Assembly: GCF_900142885.1 (NCBI RefSeq)
Contig: NZ_FRCL01000012.1
Location: 50,125-114,124 of the forward strand
Length of the DNA: 64,000 nucleotides
Source: Flavobacterium xinjiangense
GTDB taxonomy: Bacteria; Bacteroidota; Bacteroidia; Flavobacteriales; Flavobacteriaceae
Direction: 5' to 3'
The translations under genes and the position numbers were made by a program. Below are positions 25,494 to 36,116 of this stretch, one piece after another. Numbering within the stretch: position 1 is the stretch's first letter; each line of letters opens with the position of its first letter. Below the pieces are notes generated by a model. That model was not told the origin of the DNA and searched no databases. It was given only the letters and a program-made list of their open reading frames with translations.

Positions 25494-27203
25494 TTAAAAT
25501 TTAACATTATAACAAATGTGAACTATAGTGTTATAAAATGTTAATTTACTGTTATTATTTTTACCATTTGCAAAAGCTAAATTTAATAAACCATTTTTGG
25601 TTAGAAGTCCTAAACCTAGTCCTATTGATAATAGTTGTTGTTTTTGAGAGTCTATTTTAGTAAATGTTTTGTCTTGAGTTAGCCCAAAATCAATAATGGA
25701 ATGAATGTACAGGCTGGGGGATAATGTATGTCTGTATTCTGTTAAAATTGTTGTTAAAAAATTTGCTTGAAGACTATTTTCTTCAAATCCTCTGATAGAG
25801 CTAAAGCCGCCAAAACGGTATAATTCATTTATTATATATTTTCCGCTTTGTAAATAGTAATTCTGCGATTTTACCTGAATGCTATTTTTTTTATCTAAAT
25901 AAAAATTATGCGACGCCAGCAGGTCAATGAAGAATTGTTTGTTTAGACCAATTTCTTCCGTTTGATTATTGGTGTCTCGTTTTCCAATTCCTGTCGTTAG
26001 GGAGATAAAAGTCTTTTTTGTGAATAATAAACTGGCGTTGTCTATTTTTGTGTATTCAAAATTTAAAGTTGCAAATGAATTTTTGTAGTCGCTTAATTGT
26101 TTACTGTTTGTGTTTTGAATATCGCTGGATTCAGTGGATTGGAATCCTAGGTAAATCCGACTACTGTAATTGATGAAGTAGCCTAGGTCAATTGCTGTTT
26201 TTGTATTTTGGTAGGTGCTGTCTTGTTTGAAAATATTAATTTGTGCTTTCAGTGCTATTGGGCTTTTAAATAAATAAGGTAGTTCAAGAGTGGTCTTAAA
26301 TGTTTTTTGTTTGTTTCCGTCAGTTTTCCAATAGAGTGAAAATAATTCTCCTGTGTGTAGCGTGTTTTCTAAAGTTATATCCAAATAGCCATTGAATGTT
26401 ATGTTTTTGTTCTCATTGTTGGAAAAGCCAATGAATCCATCAAAAATATTTGACTTTCGTTTTTCGAGATAAATATATGCCTCAGTGGTATCTTCTGTGA
26501 ATAATATTTCTGGATATTTAATCTGTTTTACAAATCCGAATTTTTCAAAATCGCCATTAATTTGTGCAAGGATTTCCTTGTTGAAAGTCTTATTGAGGTA
26601 TTTTTTGTTGATTTGTGCTAAATATCCTTTTGGGAACTTTGTTTTTCTTTTATTTTCGGCCGTTTTTATAGCGATGGAGTTCAGGGTTCGTAGTTTGTCG
26701 CTTTGAAATAATAAATCTGCAATAAGGGTTTTATTTTTATTTTGTATGTTGTTTAGTTTTAGTTTTGCTAAAGAAAATCCTTTTTGTTCTAGTTTTAGGA
26801 TTGCGTTGTTTAGAAATGCTTCCGTTTCTGCGTATGGAATAACTATTGTGTCTGACTTTTTGTCCGTTGTAAGTAGTTCTTTTAGTTTGGTATTTGCACC
26901 TATATATATACGGATGTATTTTATTTTTATTCCTAAACTTATCGTTGAAGTATAACTAGAGTCTCCTTCTCTACTATTACCTAGTATCAAGTTTTCGATA
27001 TATCCTATTTCCGATAGTTTTTTTGATACTTTGTTAATTTCGTCATTAAGCGATTTTAGGTTTTCATGTTTGGATGTGTAGTTTAATGAATCAATAGTTA
27101 TTGTTTCAGAATGTGAGCTGCCAATTATGCGTAGCTGAAAGTTTTGAGCGAAGCAGCTCGATCCAAAATTTAAAAACAGAAAGAAAAGGAGTAAAGATTT
27201 CAA
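25494..27203 (-). CDS. Omp85-like outer-membrane protein with POTRA-like N-terminus
   Basis: A 569-residue protein with a signal peptide (residues 1 to about 20, ending SSCFAQ), an N-terminal region of about 220 residues with POTRA-like helix/strand alternation (NNAILKLEQKGFSLAKLKL, then INGDFEKFGFVKQIKYPEIL), and a beta-barrel half. Near residue 470 the segment FGGFSSIRGFEEN contains the RGF motif of Omp85/TamA/FhaC barrels, and the protein ends in phenylalanine, as barrel proteins often do. The start is a TTG at 27203; no in-frame ATG precedes it before the signal peptide. It may assemble or translocate outer-membrane proteins. Partner and substrate are unknown. Confidence 0.8.
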   Translation of the reverse strand: MKSLLLFFLFLNFGSSCFAQNFQLRIIGSSHSETITIDSLNYTSKHENLKSLNDEINKVSKKLSEIGYIENLILGNSREGDSSYTSTISLGIKIKYIRIYIGANTKLKELLTTDKKSDTIVIPYAETEAFLNNAILKLEQKGFSLAKLKLNNIQNKNKTLIADLLFQSDKLRTLNSIAIKTAENKRKTKFPKGYLAQINKKYLNKTFNKEILAQINGDFEKFGFVKQIKYPEILFTEDTTEAYIYLEKRKSNIFDGFIGFSNNENKNITFNGYLDITLENTLHTGELFSLYWKTDGNKQKTFKTTLELPYLFKSPIALKAQINIFKQDSTYQNTKTAIDLGYFINYSSRIYLGFQSTESSDIQNTNSKQLSDYKNSFATLNFEYTKIDNASLLFTKKTFISLTTGIGKRDTNNQTEEIGLNKQFFIDLLASHNFYLDKKNSIQVKSQNYYLQSGKYIINELYRFGGFSSIRGFEENSLQANFLTTILTEYRHTLSPSLYIHSIIDFGLTQDKTFTKIDSQKQQLLSIGLGLGLLTKNGLLNLAFANGKNNNSKLTFYNTIVHICYNVKF

Positions 27204-27299
27204 ATGAATATTTGTTTTAATAAAAGTAATGCAAATATCTATGGTTTGTCATAAAAATCAAACGCCAAAATAATCTTATTGAAAATTAATAGTTTAACG

Positions 27300-27331
27300 T
27301 TTGTAGAGTGAAAAATATTTTCTACATTTGC
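27300..27331 (+). promoter_or_regulatory. Bacteroidetes promoter of the str operon
   Basis: TTTG (27300-27303) and TACATTTGC (27323-27331), spaced by 19 bases, are a near-ideal Bacteroidetes promoter about 53 bases before rpsL. The leader starts with a small CCCG/CGGG hairpin. Confidence 0.85.
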
Positions 27332-27383
27332 AACCCCGTAAAAAGCGGGAATTTAATATAATAAGAAATTTTTAGTATTAATT

Positions 27384-27767
27384 ATGCCAACAATTCAACA
27401 ATTAGTAAGAACAGGAAGAACTCAGATAACTAAGAAGAGTAAATCGGTTGCTTTAGATTCTTGTCCTCAAAGAAGAGGGGTTTGTACGCGTGTTTACACT
27501 ACAACACCAAAAAAACCAAACTCTGCAATGCGTAAAGTAGCGCGTGTACGTTTGACAAATGGTAATGAAGTGAATGCTTACATCCCTGGTGAAGGACACA
27601 ATTTACAAGAGCACTCGATAGTATTAGTTAGGGGTGGAAGGGTAAAAGATTTACCAGGAGTTAGATATCACATCGTTCGTGGTGCGCTTGATACGTCAGG
27701 AGTAGCGGGAAGAACGCAAAGAAGATCTAAGTATGGTGCTAAACGCCCAAAAGAAGCAAAAAAATAA
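27384..27767 (+). CDS. rpsL: 30S ribosomal protein S12
   Basis: S12 lies at the decoding centre of the 30S subunit. The 127-residue protein has the conserved [16 protein letters not shown] segment with Lys at 43 and 44, and [13 protein letters not shown] near 88-100. The lysines whose replacement gives streptomycin resistance in other bacteria are wild type here. It is the first gene of the str operon, 53 bases downstream of a strong promoter, followed by rpsG after a 73-base spacer. Confidence 0.98.
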
Positions 27768-27840
27768 TTTAAAAAGTTATTCTTGTAGAAGCGCGATTCG
27801 TCGTGATTGTATTGGTATGACGTTTTATTAAAAAAAAGAC

Positions 27841-28317
27841 ATGAGAAAAAGAGCGGCAAAGAAAAGACCACTTTTACCAGATCCAAGGTTTAATGACCAA
27901 CTGGTAACACGTTTTGTGAACAACTTAATGTGGGATGGAAAAAAATCGACAGCGTTTAAAGTATTTTATGATGCAATTGACATCATTGAGTCTAAAAAGC
28001 AAGATGCAGAGAAACCATCATTAGAAATATGGAAAGATGCTTTAACTAACGTTATGCCTCACGTAGAAGTACGTAGTCGTAGAGTGGGTGGAGCTACATT
28101 TCAGATTCCAATGCAAATTCGTCCAGATAGAAAAATTTCTATGGCGATGAAATGGTTGATTCTTTATTCAAGAAGAAGAAACGAAAAATCTATGGCTCAA
28201 AGGTTAGCTTCAGAATGTTTAGCTGCGGCTAAAGAAGAAGGTGCTGCCGTTAAGAAAAGAATGGATACTCACAAAATGGCAGAAGCTAATAAAGCATTCT
28301 CTCACTTTAGATTTTAA
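27841..28317 (+). CDS. rpsG: 30S ribosomal protein S7
   Basis: S7 binds the 3' major domain of 16S rRNA and nucleates head assembly. The 158-residue protein has MRKRAAKKRPLLPDP at the N-terminus and the conserved PHVEVRSRRVGGATFQIPMQI near residues 75-95. The 73-base rpsL-rpsG spacer can form CGTCGT (27799-27804) with ATGACG (27817-27822); in E. coli S7 represses translation from this spacer, but a similar role here is only a guess. Confidence 0.98.
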   Translation: MRKRAAKKRPLLPDPRFNDQLVTRFVNNLMWDGKKSTAFKVFYDAIDIIESKKQDAEKPSLEIWKDALTNVMPHVEVRSRRVGGATFQIPMQIRPDRKISMAMKWLILYSRRRNEKSMAQRLASECLAAAKEEGAAVKKRMDTHKMAEANKAFSHFRF

Positions 28318-28327
28318 TTCATAAGAA

Positions 28328-30484
28328 ATGGCTAGAGATTTAAAATATACAAGAAACATAGGAATTGCTGCTCATATTGATGCTGGTAAAACAACAACAA
28401 CTGAGCGTATATTATTCTATACTGGAAAGTCACACAAGATAGGTGAAGTGCATGATGGTGCTGCAACTATGGACTGGATGGCGCAAGAGCAAGAAAGAGG
28501 TATTACAATTACTTCTGCAGCTACAACTTGTGAATGGAATTTCCCAACAGAACAGGGCAAAGTTTTGCCTGATACATTACCGTATCACTTTAATATTATT
28601 GATACCCCGGGACACGTTGATTTTACTGTTGAAGTAAATCGTTCTTTACGTGTACTTGACGGGTTAGTTTTCTTGTTTAGTGCTGTTGATGGCGTTGAGC
28701 CACAATCAGAAACTAACTGGAGGCTTGCTGATCAATATAGAGTGCCACGTATTGGATTCGTAAATAAAATGGACCGTCAAGGTTCTAACTTTTTGATGGT
28801 TTGTCAGCAAGTTAGAGATATGTTGAAATCCAATGCGGTTGCTATTACTTTGCCAATTGGTGAAGAAAATGACTTCAGAGGTGTGGTTGATTTGGTTAAA
28901 AATCAAGCTATTGTTTGGCATGAGGAAGGCCTTGGAGCTACTTACGATATTGTGCCTATTCCTGAGGATATGGTTGCAGAAGTGAAAGAATACAGATCGA
29001 TTCTTATTGAAGCAGTTGCTGATTATGATGAAAATTTGTTGGAAAAATTCATGGAAGATGAAGACTCTATTACAGAGGAAGAAATCAATATTGCTTTAAG
29101 AGCTGCTACTATGGATATGGCTATCATTCCGATGATTGCTGGTTCTTCTTTCAAAAATAAAGGAGTTCAATTCATGTTAGATGCAGTATGTAAATATTTG
29201 CCTTCTCCGATGGATAAAGAAGGTATCGAAGGGATTCATCCTGATGATGCTGATTTATTAGAAGAAGATCAAACTAAAATTTTACGTAAGCCAGATGTTA
29301 AAGAGCCATTCGCTGCTTTAGCATTTAAAATTGCTACTGACCCATTCGTAGGTCGTTTAGCTTTCTTCCGTGCTTATTCAGGTCGTTTAGATGCTGGTTC
29401 TTATGTTTTGAACACACGTTCAGGAAATAAAGAACGAATCTCTCGTATATACCAAATGCATGCGAACAAACAAAACCCAATCGATTATATCGAAGCAGGT
29501 GATATTGGAGCTGCAGTAGGATTTAAAGACATTAAAACAGGAGATACTTTGTGTGATGAAAAACACCCAATTATTCTTGAGTCTATGAAATTTCCAGCGC
29601 CGGTAATTGGTATTGCAATTGAGCCAAAAACGAAAGCTGACGTTGATAAAATGGGTATGGCTTTGGCTAAATTAGCTGAAGAAGATCCAACATTTACTGT
29701 TAGAACTGATGAAGCTTCAGGTCAAACGATTATATCAGGTATGGGTGAACTTCACTTAGATATCTTGGTAGATCGTATGAAACGTGAATTTAAAGTTGAA
29801 GTGAATCAAGGTGAGCCTCAAGTTGAATACAAAGAAGCTTTTACTAGAAGTGCAACTCACAGAGAAACATACAAAAAACAATCAGGTGGTCGTGGTAAAT
29901 TCGGTGATATCGTATTTAAACTAGAGCCAGCAGATGAAGTTGATGGAAAAGTTCCAAAAGGATTACAGTTTGTTAATGCTGTAAAAGGTGGTAACGTTCC
30001 TAAAGAATACATTCCATCTGTAGAAAAAGGTTTCAGAGAAGCTATGAAAACCGGTCCATTGGCAGGTTATCAAGTAGACAGTTTGAAAGTAACTTTAACA
30101 GACGGATCTTTTCACCCTGTCGATTCTGATGCGCTATCTTTTGAGTTAGCTGCCAGAATGGGGTATAGAGAAGTTGCTAAAGCTGCAGGTGCTGTAATTC
30201 TTGAACCAATCATGAAAATGGAAGTTATTACGCCAGAAGAAAACATGGGAGATATCGTAGGTGATATTAACCGTCGTAGAGGTCAGGTAAATGACATGGG
30301 TGACAGAGCTGGTGCTAAAACTATTAAAGCAGATGTGCCATTGTCTGAAATGTTTGGATATGTTACTACGTTAAGAACACTTTCATCAGGTAGAGCAACA
30401 TCTACAATGGAATTTTCGCACTACGCAGAAACTCCTGCTAATATTTCAGAAGCAGTAATCAAAAAAGCAAAAGGAAACGCTTAA
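28328..30484 (+). CDS. fusA: Elongation factor G
   Basis: EF-G is the GTPase that drives ribosomal translocation. The 718-residue protein has G1 [15 protein letters not shown] near residues 15-29, G2 in [11 protein letters not shown] near 58, G3 DTPGHVDF near 91-98 and G4 NKMD near 147. Domains II to V follow (SGRGKF-type segment [11 protein letters not shown] near 518, [21 protein letters not shown] near 540). It lies 10 bases after rpsG and 11 before rpsJ. Length is slightly above that of E. coli EF-G, with an insert near residues 70-80 typical of Bacteroidetes. Confidence 0.98.
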   Translation: MARDLKYTRNIGIAAHIDAGKTTTTERILFYTGKSHKIGEVHDGAATMDWMAQEQERGITITSAATTCEWNFPTEQGKVLPDTLPYHFNIIDTPGHVDFTVEVNRSLRVLDGLVFLFSAVDGVEPQSETNWRLADQYRVPRIGFVNKMDRQGSNFLMVCQQVRDMLKSNAVAITLPIGEENDFRGVVDLVKNQAIVWHEEGLGATYDIVPIPEDMVAEVKEYRSILIEAVADYDENLLEKFMEDEDSITEEEINIALRAATMDMAIIPMIAGSSFKNKGVQFMLDAVCKYLPSPMDKEGIEGIHPDDADLLEEDQTKILRKPDVKEPFAALAFKIATDPFVGRLAFFRAYSGRLDAGSYVLNTRSGNKERISRIYQMHANKQNPIDYIEAGDIGAAVGFKDIKTGDTLCDEKHPIILESMKFPAPVIGIAIEPKTKADVDKMGMALAKLAEEDPTFTVRTDEASGQTIISGMGELHLDILVDRMKREFKVEVNQGEPQVEYKEAFTRSATHRETYKKQSGGRGKFGDIVFKLEPADEVDGKVPKGLQFVNAVKGGNVPKEYIPSVEKGFREAMKTGPLAGYQVDSLKVTLTDGSFHPVDSDALSFELAARMGYREVAKAAGAVILEPIMKMEVITPEENMGDIVGDINRRRGQVNDMGDRAGAKTIKADVPLSEMFGYVTTLRTLSSGRATSTMEFSHYAETPANISEAVIKKAKGNA

Positions 30485-30495
30485 TCTTTAAGAAA

Positions 30496-30801
30496 ATGAG
30501 TCAAAAAATCAGAATAAAACTAAAATCTTACGATCACATGTTGGTAGACAAGTCCGCTGAGAAGATTGTAAAAACGGTTAAGAGTACCGGTGCAGTAGTA
30601 ACAGGACCAATTCCATTACCAACTCACAAAAAACTTTTCACTGTACTACGTTCTCCACACGTTAACAAAAAAGCGAGAGAGCAATTTGAAGTAATGTCAT
30701 ACAAGAGATTAATTGACATTTACTCATCATCATCTAAAACTATTGATGCTTTGATGAAACTTGAATTGCCTAGCGGTGTTGAAGTAGAGATCAAAGTTTA
30801 A
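30496..30801 (+). CDS. rpsJ: 30S ribosomal protein S10 (NusE)
   Basis: S10 is a 30S head protein and, as NusE, a transcription antitermination partner of NusB and NusG. The 101-residue protein has the signature [18 protein letters not shown] and the loop [30 protein letters not shown]. Here it is attached to the end of the str operon (11 bases after fusA) and separated from rplC by a 156-base spacer with its own promoter. Confidence 0.98.
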   Translation: MSQKIRIKLKSYDHMLVDKSAEKIVKTVKSTGAVVTGPIPLPTHKKLFTVLRSPHVNKKAREQFEVMSYKRLIDIYSSSSKTIDALMKLELPSGVEVEIKV

Positions 30802-30820
30802 GTAGCTTACTAGTAAGAAA

Positions 30821-30924
30821 AGAACGCTGTTTTTAAGCGAAAAATATTTTTTTAGGTTTGTGTGTAAATAAGTTATACTTTTGCACCACTTTAAAAAATA
30901 GGATTCGGTTAAAAGCTGCGTTCT
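30821..30924 (+). promoter_or_regulatory. Promoter before rplC flanked by a 16-bp inverted repeat
   Basis: TACTTTTGC (30876-30884) is a -7 box with a TTTG (30857-30860) at a rather short distance upstream. It is flanked by AGAACGCTGTTTTTAA (30821-30836) and TTAAAAGCTGCGTTCT (30909-30924), which pair over 16 positions with one mismatch and one G-U. The left arm would be present only in RNA reading through from rpsJ. Confidence 0.65.
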
Positions 30925-30957
30925 ATATTTATATTTAATAATTAATAATTAATATTT

Positions 30958-31575
30958 ATGTCTGGGTTAATTGGTAGAAAAATCGGCATGACTAGCTTAT
31001 TCGACGAAAACGGGAAGAATATTCCTTGTACAGTAATCGAAGCTGGACCATGTGTTGTTACCCAAGTCAGAACCAAAGGTGTTGACGGGTACGAAGCGTT
31101 GCAACTTGGTTTCGATGACAAAAACGAGAAACATTCCACAAAAGCGGCTTTAGGTCACTTTAAAAAAGCGGGAACTGTAGCTAAGAAAAAAGTCGTTGAA
31201 TTCCGAGATTTCGCAACAGAACAAAATTTAGGAGATCTTATAGATGTTTCTATTTTTCAAGAAGGAGAATTTGTAGATGTACAAGGTTTATCTAAAGGTA
31301 AAGGTTTTCAGGGAGTTGTAAAACGTCACGGTTTTGGTGGTGTTGGTCAAGCAACTCACGGTCAGCACAACCGTTTAAGAGCGCCAGGTTCTGTAGGAGC
31401 TTCTTCTTATCCATCTAGAGTATTCAAAGGAATGCGTATGGCTGGAAGAATGGGAGGAGACAATGTAAAAGTTCAAAACCTTAGAGTTTTAAAAGTAGTG
31501 GCTGAAAAGAACCTACTTGTTATTAAAGGATGTGTTCCTGGATGTAACAACTCTTATGTAATCATTCAGAAGTAA
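30958..31575 (+). CDS. rplC: 50S ribosomal protein L3
   Basis: L3 is an early 50S assembly protein near the peptidyl transferase centre. The 205-residue protein has [19 protein letters not shown] at the start and the conserved loop [29 protein letters not shown] (interrupted here only for brevity) near residues 117-145. It opens the S10-like gene run downstream of its own promoter; its TAA overlaps the rplD ATG by one base (TAATG), suggesting translational coupling. Confidence 0.98.
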   Translation: MSGLIGRKIGMTSLFDENGKNIPCTVIEAGPCVVTQVRTKGVDGYEALQLGFDDKNEKHSTKAALGHFKKAGTVAKKKVVEFRDFATEQNLGDLIDVSIFQEGEFVDVQGLSKGKGFQGVVKRHGFGGVGQATHGQHNRLRAPGSVGASSYPSRVFKGMRMAGRMGGDNVKVQNLRVLKVVAEKNLLVIKGCVPGCNNSYVIIQK

Positions 31576-32204
31576 TGGAAGCAAAAGTATTAGATTTCAA
31601 CGGAAAAGATACTGGAAGAATAGTTCAACTTTCTGATTCAGTATTTGGTATAGAACCAAACAATCACGCAGTATATCTTGATGTTAAGCAATATCTTGCT
31701 AATCAAAGACAAGGAACGCACAAAGCTAAAGAAAGAGCTGAAGTAGCGGGAAGTACACGTAAGATTAAAAAACAAAAAGGAACTGGTACTGCTCGTGCGG
31801 GTAGTGCAAAGAATCCATTGTTTAAAGGTGGTGGAACAGTTTTCGGACCAAGATCAAGAAGTTATTCATTTAAATTGAATAAAAGCTTGAAGCGTTTGGC
31901 TAGAAAATCTGCTTTCTCAATTAAAGCAAAAGAGTCGAATATTATCGTTCTTGAAGACTTTAATTTTGAAACACCAAACACTAAAAATTTCATCAACGTT
32001 TTGAAAGCTTTAGAGTTAGAAAATAAAAAGTCTCTGTTTGTGTTGGGTGATTCAAATAAAAATGTATATTTGTCGTCACGTAATTTAAAGGGCTCTAACG
32101 TAGTAAGTAGCTTAGAATTAAGTACTTACGCTATCTTAAACGCTAGTAATTTAGTGCTTTTAGAGAGTTCTTTAGAGATAATTGAAGAAAATTTAAGTAA
32201 ATAA
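31575..32204 (+). CDS. rplD: 50S ribosomal protein L4
   Basis: L4 lines the exit tunnel and in E. coli represses the S10 operon. The 209-residue protein contains GTGTARAGSAKNPLFKGGGTVFGP near residues 71-94, the extended tunnel loop. The ATG overlaps the rplC stop. Whether it controls this operon in Bacteroidetes is not known. Confidence 0.98.
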   Translation: MEAKVLDFNGKDTGRIVQLSDSVFGIEPNNHAVYLDVKQYLANQRQGTHKAKERAEVAGSTRKIKKQKGTGTARAGSAKNPLFKGGGTVFGPRSRSYSFKLNKSLKRLARKSAFSIKAKESNIIVLEDFNFETPNTKNFINVLKALELENKKSLFVLGDSNKNVYLSSRNLKGSNVVSSLELSTYAILNASNLVLLESSLEIIEENLSK

Positions 32205-32210
32205 TAGGAT

Positions 32211-32501
32211 ATGAGCATCATAATTAAGCCTATAGTAACGGAAAAAGTAACCAAAGAAAGTGAAGTTTTAAACCGCTTCGGATTCGTTGTTGATAAAAAA
32301 GCAAATAAAGTTCAAATTAAGAAAGCTGTTGAAGCTGCTTATGGTGTAACTATTTTGAGTGTCAACACGATGAACGTAAGACCGGATAGAACTACAAAAT
32401 ACACTAAAAGTGGTTTGATCAGTGGAAAGACTAATGCAATTAAAAAAGCAATTGTTCAAGTACAAGAAGGAGAAACAATTGATTTTTACAACAATATCTA
32501 A
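32211..32501 (+). CDS. rplW: 50S ribosomal protein L23
   Basis: L23 binds at the tunnel exit and docks trigger factor and SRP. The 96-residue protein has IIKPIVTEKVTKESE at residues 3-17 and the conserved KKANKVQIKKAVEAAYGVTILSVNT. It lies 6 bases after rplD and 9 before rplB. Confidence 0.97.
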   Translation: MSIIIKPIVTEKVTKESEVLNRFGFVVDKKANKVQIKKAVEAAYGVTILSVNTMNVRPDRTTKYTKSGLISGKTNAIKKAIVQVQEGETIDFYNNI

Positions 32502-32510
32502 GATAGAAAA

Positions 32511-33335
32511 ATGTCAGTAAGAAAATTAAAACCTATTACCCCAGGTCAGCGATTTAGAGTTGTGAATGGTTATGACGCCATTACAACTGATAAGCCGGAA
32601 CGCTCTTTGATAGCGCCGATAAAAAACTCTGGAGGTAGAAATAGTCAAGGAAAGATGACCATGCGTTATACGGGTGGTGGTCACAAGCAGAGATATCGTA
32701 TTATTGATTTCAAACGTACAAAAGAAGGAATTCCGGCTACAGTGAAATCAATCGAATATGATCCAAATCGTACTGCATTTATCGCATTGTTGGCTTATGC
32801 TGATGGTGAGAAAACTTATGTTATTGCTCAAAACGGATTGAAAGTTGGTCAGAAATTAGTTTCTGGTCCTGAATCTCAACCTGAAATTGGTAATACATTA
32901 CCTTTAAGTAGAGTTCCACTTGGAACTGTAATTTCTTGTATCGAATTGAGACCAGGACAAGGAGCTGTAATCGCTCGTTCTGCTGGAACATTTGCTCAAT
33001 TAATGGCAAGAGATGGAAAATATGCAACAATTAAAATGCCTTCTGGAGAAACGAGATTAATCTTGTTAACTTGTTCGGCTACTATTGGAGCTGTATCTAA
33101 TTCTGATCACCAATTAGTTGTATCTGGAAAAGCAGGTAGAACAAGATGGTTAGGAAGAAGACCTAGAACAAGACCTGTTGCAATGAACCCTGTCGATCAC
33201 CCAATGGGTGGTGGTGAAGGACGTTCTTCTGGTGGACATCCACGTTCAAGAAATGGAATACCAGCTAAAGGTTATAGAACTCGTTCTAAGAAAAACCCGA
33301 GTAACAAGTATATCGTAGAACGTAGAAAGAAATAA
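32511..33335 (+). CDS. rplB: 50S ribosomal protein L2
   Basis: L2 is needed for subunit association and peptidyl transfer. The 274-residue protein has [12 protein letters not shown] near the N-terminus, [12 protein letters not shown] near 57-68 and the highly conserved C-terminal [19 protein letters not shown] near residues 225-243, including the functionally important histidine. Confidence 0.98.
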   Translation: MSVRKLKPITPGQRFRVVNGYDAITTDKPERSLIAPIKNSGGRNSQGKMTMRYTGGGHKQRYRIIDFKRTKEGIPATVKSIEYDPNRTAFIALLAYADGEKTYVIAQNGLKVGQKLVSGPESQPEIGNTLPLSRVPLGTVISCIELRPGQGAVIARSAGTFAQLMARDGKYATIKMPSGETRLILLTCSATIGAVSNSDHQLVVSGKAGRTRWLGRRPRTRPVAMNPVDHPMGGGEGRSSGGHPRSRNGIPAKGYRTRSKKNPSNKYIVERRKK

Positions 33336-33341
33336 TAAGAT

Positions 33342-33620
33342 ATGGCACGTTCATTAAAAAAAGGACCTTTCGTTCACTATAAGTTAGACAAGAAAGTTCA
33401 AGAAAACATTGCAGGTGGAAATAAAGGAGTGGTTAAGACTTGGTCTAGAGCTTCTATGATTACTCCAGACTTTGTTGGACAAACAATCGCAGTTCATAAC
33501 GGTCGTCAATTTGTACCAGTTTACGTAACAGAAAACATGGTAGGTCACAAATTAGGAGAATTTTCACCAACTAGATCTTTTAGAGGTCATGCTGGAGCAA
33601 AAAATAAAGGTAAAAAATAA
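33342..33620 (+). CDS. rpsS: 30S ribosomal protein S19
   Basis: S19 is a 30S head protein that contacts S13 and the tRNA region. The 92-residue protein starts [15 protein letters not shown] and ends with [20 protein letters not shown], the family signature. It is 6 bases after rplB and 6 before rplV. Confidence 0.98.
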   Translation: MARSLKKGPFVHYKLDKKVQENIAGGNKGVVKTWSRASMITPDFVGQTIAVHNGRQFVPVYVTENMVGHKLGEFSPTRSFRGHAGAKNKGKK

Positions 33621-33626
33621 GAAGCA

Positions 33627-34037
33627 ATGGGAGTTCGTAAAAGAGAAACAGCAGATGCGAGAAAAGAGGCTAATAAGTCTATTGCTTTCGCAAAATTGAA
33701 TAACTGCCCTACTTCACCTAGAAAAATGCGCTTAGTAGCGGACTTGGTAAGAGGTCAGAAGGTAGAAAGAGCACTAAACATCTTAAGATTCAGTTCTAAA
33801 GAAGCTTCAAGAAAATTAGAAAAATTGGTTTTATCTGTAATTGCCAACTGGCAAGCTAAAAACCCTGACGCTAATATGGAAGAAGCAGGTTTATTTGTTA
33901 AAACGATTACAGTAGATGGTGGAATGATGTTGAAAAGACTTCGTCCAGCTCCACAGGGTCGTGCACACAGAATAAGAAAACGTTCTAATCACGTAACAAT
34001 CGTGCTTGGATCTATTAATAACACACAAGCAATTTAA
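33627..34037 (+). CDS. rplV: 50S ribosomal protein L22
   Basis: L22 spans the 50S and its hairpin forms part of the exit tunnel. The 136-residue protein has [26 protein letters not shown] near residues 25-50 and the tunnel-loop region [28 protein letters not shown] at the C-terminal end. It is 6 bases from rpsS and from rpsC. Confidence 0.98.
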   Translation: MGVRKRETADARKEANKSIAFAKLNNCPTSPRKMRLVADLVRGQKVERALNILRFSSKEASRKLEKLVLSVIANWQAKNPDANMEEAGLFVKTITVDGGMMLKRLRPAPQGRAHRIRKRSNHVTIVLGSINNTQAI

Positions 34038-34043
34038 TACAAG

Positions 34044-34805
34044 ATGGGACAAAAGACAAATCCAATTGGAAATAGACTTGGTATCATCAGAGGATGGGAC
34101 TCAAACTGGTATGGTGGAAATGATTACGGTGATAAACTTGCCGAAGATCACAAAATCAGAAAGTATATCCATGCTCGTTTATCAAAAGCTAGTGTATCAA
34201 AAGTAATCATTGAGAGAACTTTGAAACTTGTAACCGTTACTATCACTACTGCTAGACCTGGTATCATTATCGGAAAAGGTGGGCAAGAGGTAGACAAGTT
34301 AAAAGAAGAACTTAAGAAAATTACTGACAAAGAGGTTCAAATCAACATCTTTGAAATTAAAAGACCTGAACTTGACGCGTATCTAGTTGCCACAAGCATC
34401 TGTCGTCAAATCGAAAGCAGAATTTCTTACAGACGTGCAATCAAAATGGCTATTGCTGCTTCTATGCGTATGAACGCAGAAGGTATAAAAGTTTTGATTT
34501 CTGGTCGTTTGAATGGTGCTGAGATGGCTCGTTCAGAAGGTTTCAAAGAAGGTAGAGTTCCTCTATCAACTTTCAGAGCTGATATTGATTATGCACTTGC
34601 AGAAGCACATACTACTTATGGTAGAATGGGTATCAAAGTGTGGATCATGAAAGGTGAAGTTTATGGAAAGAGAGATCTTTCTCCGCTTGCAGGAATGGAT
34701 AAAAAACAATCTGGAACTGGTGGTGGTAAAGGTGGCGATTCTCCGAGAGGAGATAGAAAACCTTTTAATAAAGGTGGTAAACCAGACGCTCGTAAACGAA
34801 AGTAA
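34044..34805 (+). CDS. rpsC: 30S ribosomal protein S3
   Basis: S3 is a head protein at the mRNA entry site. The 253-residue protein has [22 protein letters not shown] at the start, the KH-domain loop [14 protein letters not shown] near residues 73-86, and a basic glycine-rich C-terminal tail ([20 protein letters not shown]) of about 35 residues. Confidence 0.98.
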   Translation: MGQKTNPIGNRLGIIRGWDSNWYGGNDYGDKLAEDHKIRKYIHARLSKASVSKVIIERTLKLVTVTITTARPGIIIGKGGQEVDKLKEELKKITDKEVQINIFEIKRPELDAYLVATSICRQIESRISYRRAIKMAIAASMRMNAEGIKVLISGRLNGAEMARSEGFKEGRVPLSTFRADIDYALAEAHTTYGRMGIKVWIMKGEVYGKRDLSPLAGMDKKQSGTGGGKGGDSPRGDRKPFNKGGKPDARKRK

Positions 34806-34824
34806 ATTTTTAAACTAAAGAAAA

Positions 34825-35250
34825 ATGTTACAGCCTAAAAGAACAAAATACCGTAAGGTACAAAAAGGTAAAATGAAAGGAAATTCTCAAAGAGGACATG
34901 AACTTTCTAATGGAATGTTTGGTATTAAATCTGTACATGAAGATGGAATGTTCTTAACCTCTCGTCAAATCGAGGCTGCGCGTATTGCTGCAACTCGTTT
35001 TATGAAGAGAGAAGGACAATTATGGATCAAAATATTTCCAGACAAACCTATCACTAAGAAACCTCTTGAGGTACGTATGGGTAAAGGTAAAGGTGCAGTT
35101 GAGTATTGGGCTGCCGTTGTTAAACCCGGAAGAATTATGTTCGAAGTTGGAGGAGTACCTTTGTCAGTTGCAAAAGAGGCGTTACGTCTTGCAGCTCAAA
35201 AGCTTCCAGTAAAAACTAAATTCGTCGTTGCTAGAGATTTCGAAGCATAA
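34825..35250 (+). CDS. rplP: 50S ribosomal protein L16
   Basis: L16 organises the A-site region of the 50S subunit. The 141-residue protein begins [19 protein letters not shown] and has the conserved arginine-rich [24 protein letters not shown] and [23 protein letters not shown] segments. Confidence 0.98.
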   Translation: MLQPKRTKYRKVQKGKMKGNSQRGHELSNGMFGIKSVHEDGMFLTSRQIEAARIAATRFMKREGQLWIKIFPDKPITKKPLEVRMGKGKGAVEYWAAVVKPGRIMFEVGGVPLSVAKEALRLAAQKLPVKTKFVVARDFEA

Positions 35251-35263
35251 TTTATATTATATT

Positions 35264-35455
35264 ATGAAACAATCAGAAATAAAAGATCTTTCTGCAGCGG
35301 AGTTGCAAGAAAAGCTTAGCCAGACTAAGAAAACATATGCTGATCTAAAAATGGCTCACGCTATTTCGCCAATTGAGAACCCACTTCAAATTAGAAGTGT
35401 AAGAAGAACAGTTGCTAGATTAGCTACAGAACTTACTAAAAGAGAGTTACAATAA
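35264..35455 (+). CDS. rpmC: 50S ribosomal protein L29
   Basis: L29 sits at the exit tunnel next to L23. The 63-residue protein begins MKQSEIKDLSAAELQEKL and ends RRTVARLATELTKREL. The start at 35264 is preferred: an in-frame upstream start at 35228 would overlap rplP and add a sequence unlike the family. Confidence 0.95.
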   Translation: MKQSEIKDLSAAELQEKLSQTKKTYADLKMAHAISPIENPLQIRSVRRTVARLATELTKRELQ

Positions 35456-35472
35456 CTGTATTCTGCTGAAAG

Positions 35473-35733
35473 ATGGAAGAAAAAAGAAATTTAAGAAAAG
35501 AAAGAGTTGGTGTTGTTACTTCGGACAAAATGGATAAATCTATTGTTGTTGCAGAAGTAAGAAAAGTAAAACACCCATTATACGGTAAGTTCGTGTTGAA
35601 AACTAAAAAGTATCACGCACACGACGAAAAGAACGACTGTAACATTGGAGATACTGTAAGGATTAGCGAGACGCGTCCTTTAAGTAAAACTAAATGTTGG
35701 AGGTTAGTTGAAATCCTAGAAAGAGCTAAATAA
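35473..35733 (+). CDS. rpsQ: 30S ribosomal protein S17
   Basis: S17 is a primary 16S rRNA-binding protein. The 86-residue protein has [19 protein letters not shown] near residues 8-26, [19 protein letters not shown] near 46-64 and the [12 protein letters not shown]-terminal strand. Confidence 0.97.
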   Translation: MEEKRNLRKERVGVVTSDKMDKSIVVAEVRKVKHPLYGKFVLKTKKYHAHDEKNDCNIGDTVRISETRPLSKTKCWRLVEILERAK

Positions 35734-35735
35734 TT

Positions 35736-36104
35736 ATGGTACAACAAGAATCAAGACTAAAAGTAGCAGATAACACTGGAGCAAAGGAAGTTTTAACTAT
35801 CCGTGTTTTAGGAGGTACCAAAAGAAGGTATGCCTCTGTTGGTGACAAGATTGTAGTTTCTATCAAAGATACTGCTCCTAACGGAAGCGTTAAAAAAGGA
35901 GCTGTTTCAACTGCAGTTGTTGTACGTACCAAAAAAGAAGTGAGAAGAGCCGATGGTTCATACATTAGATTTGATGACAACGCATGTGTGTTATTGAATG
36001 CTGCTGGTGAAATGAGAGGAACTCGTGTTTTTGGTCCGGTAGCAAGAGAACTTCGTGAAAAACAATTCATGAAAATTGTATCATTAGCACCAGAAGTGCT
36101 TTAA
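35736..36104 (+). CDS. rplN: 50S ribosomal protein L14
   Basis: L14 forms an intersubunit bridge. The 122-residue protein starts [19 protein letters not shown] and ends [15 protein letters not shown], both diagnostic. It follows rpsQ after two bases. Confidence 0.98.
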   Translation: MVQQESRLKVADNTGAKEVLTIRVLGGTKRRYASVGDKIVVSIKDTAPNGSVKKGAVSTAVVVRTKKEVRRADGSYIRFDDNACVLLNAAGEMRGTRVFGPVARELREKQFMKIVSLAPEVL

Positions 36105-36116
36105 TTCGTTTTTAAG

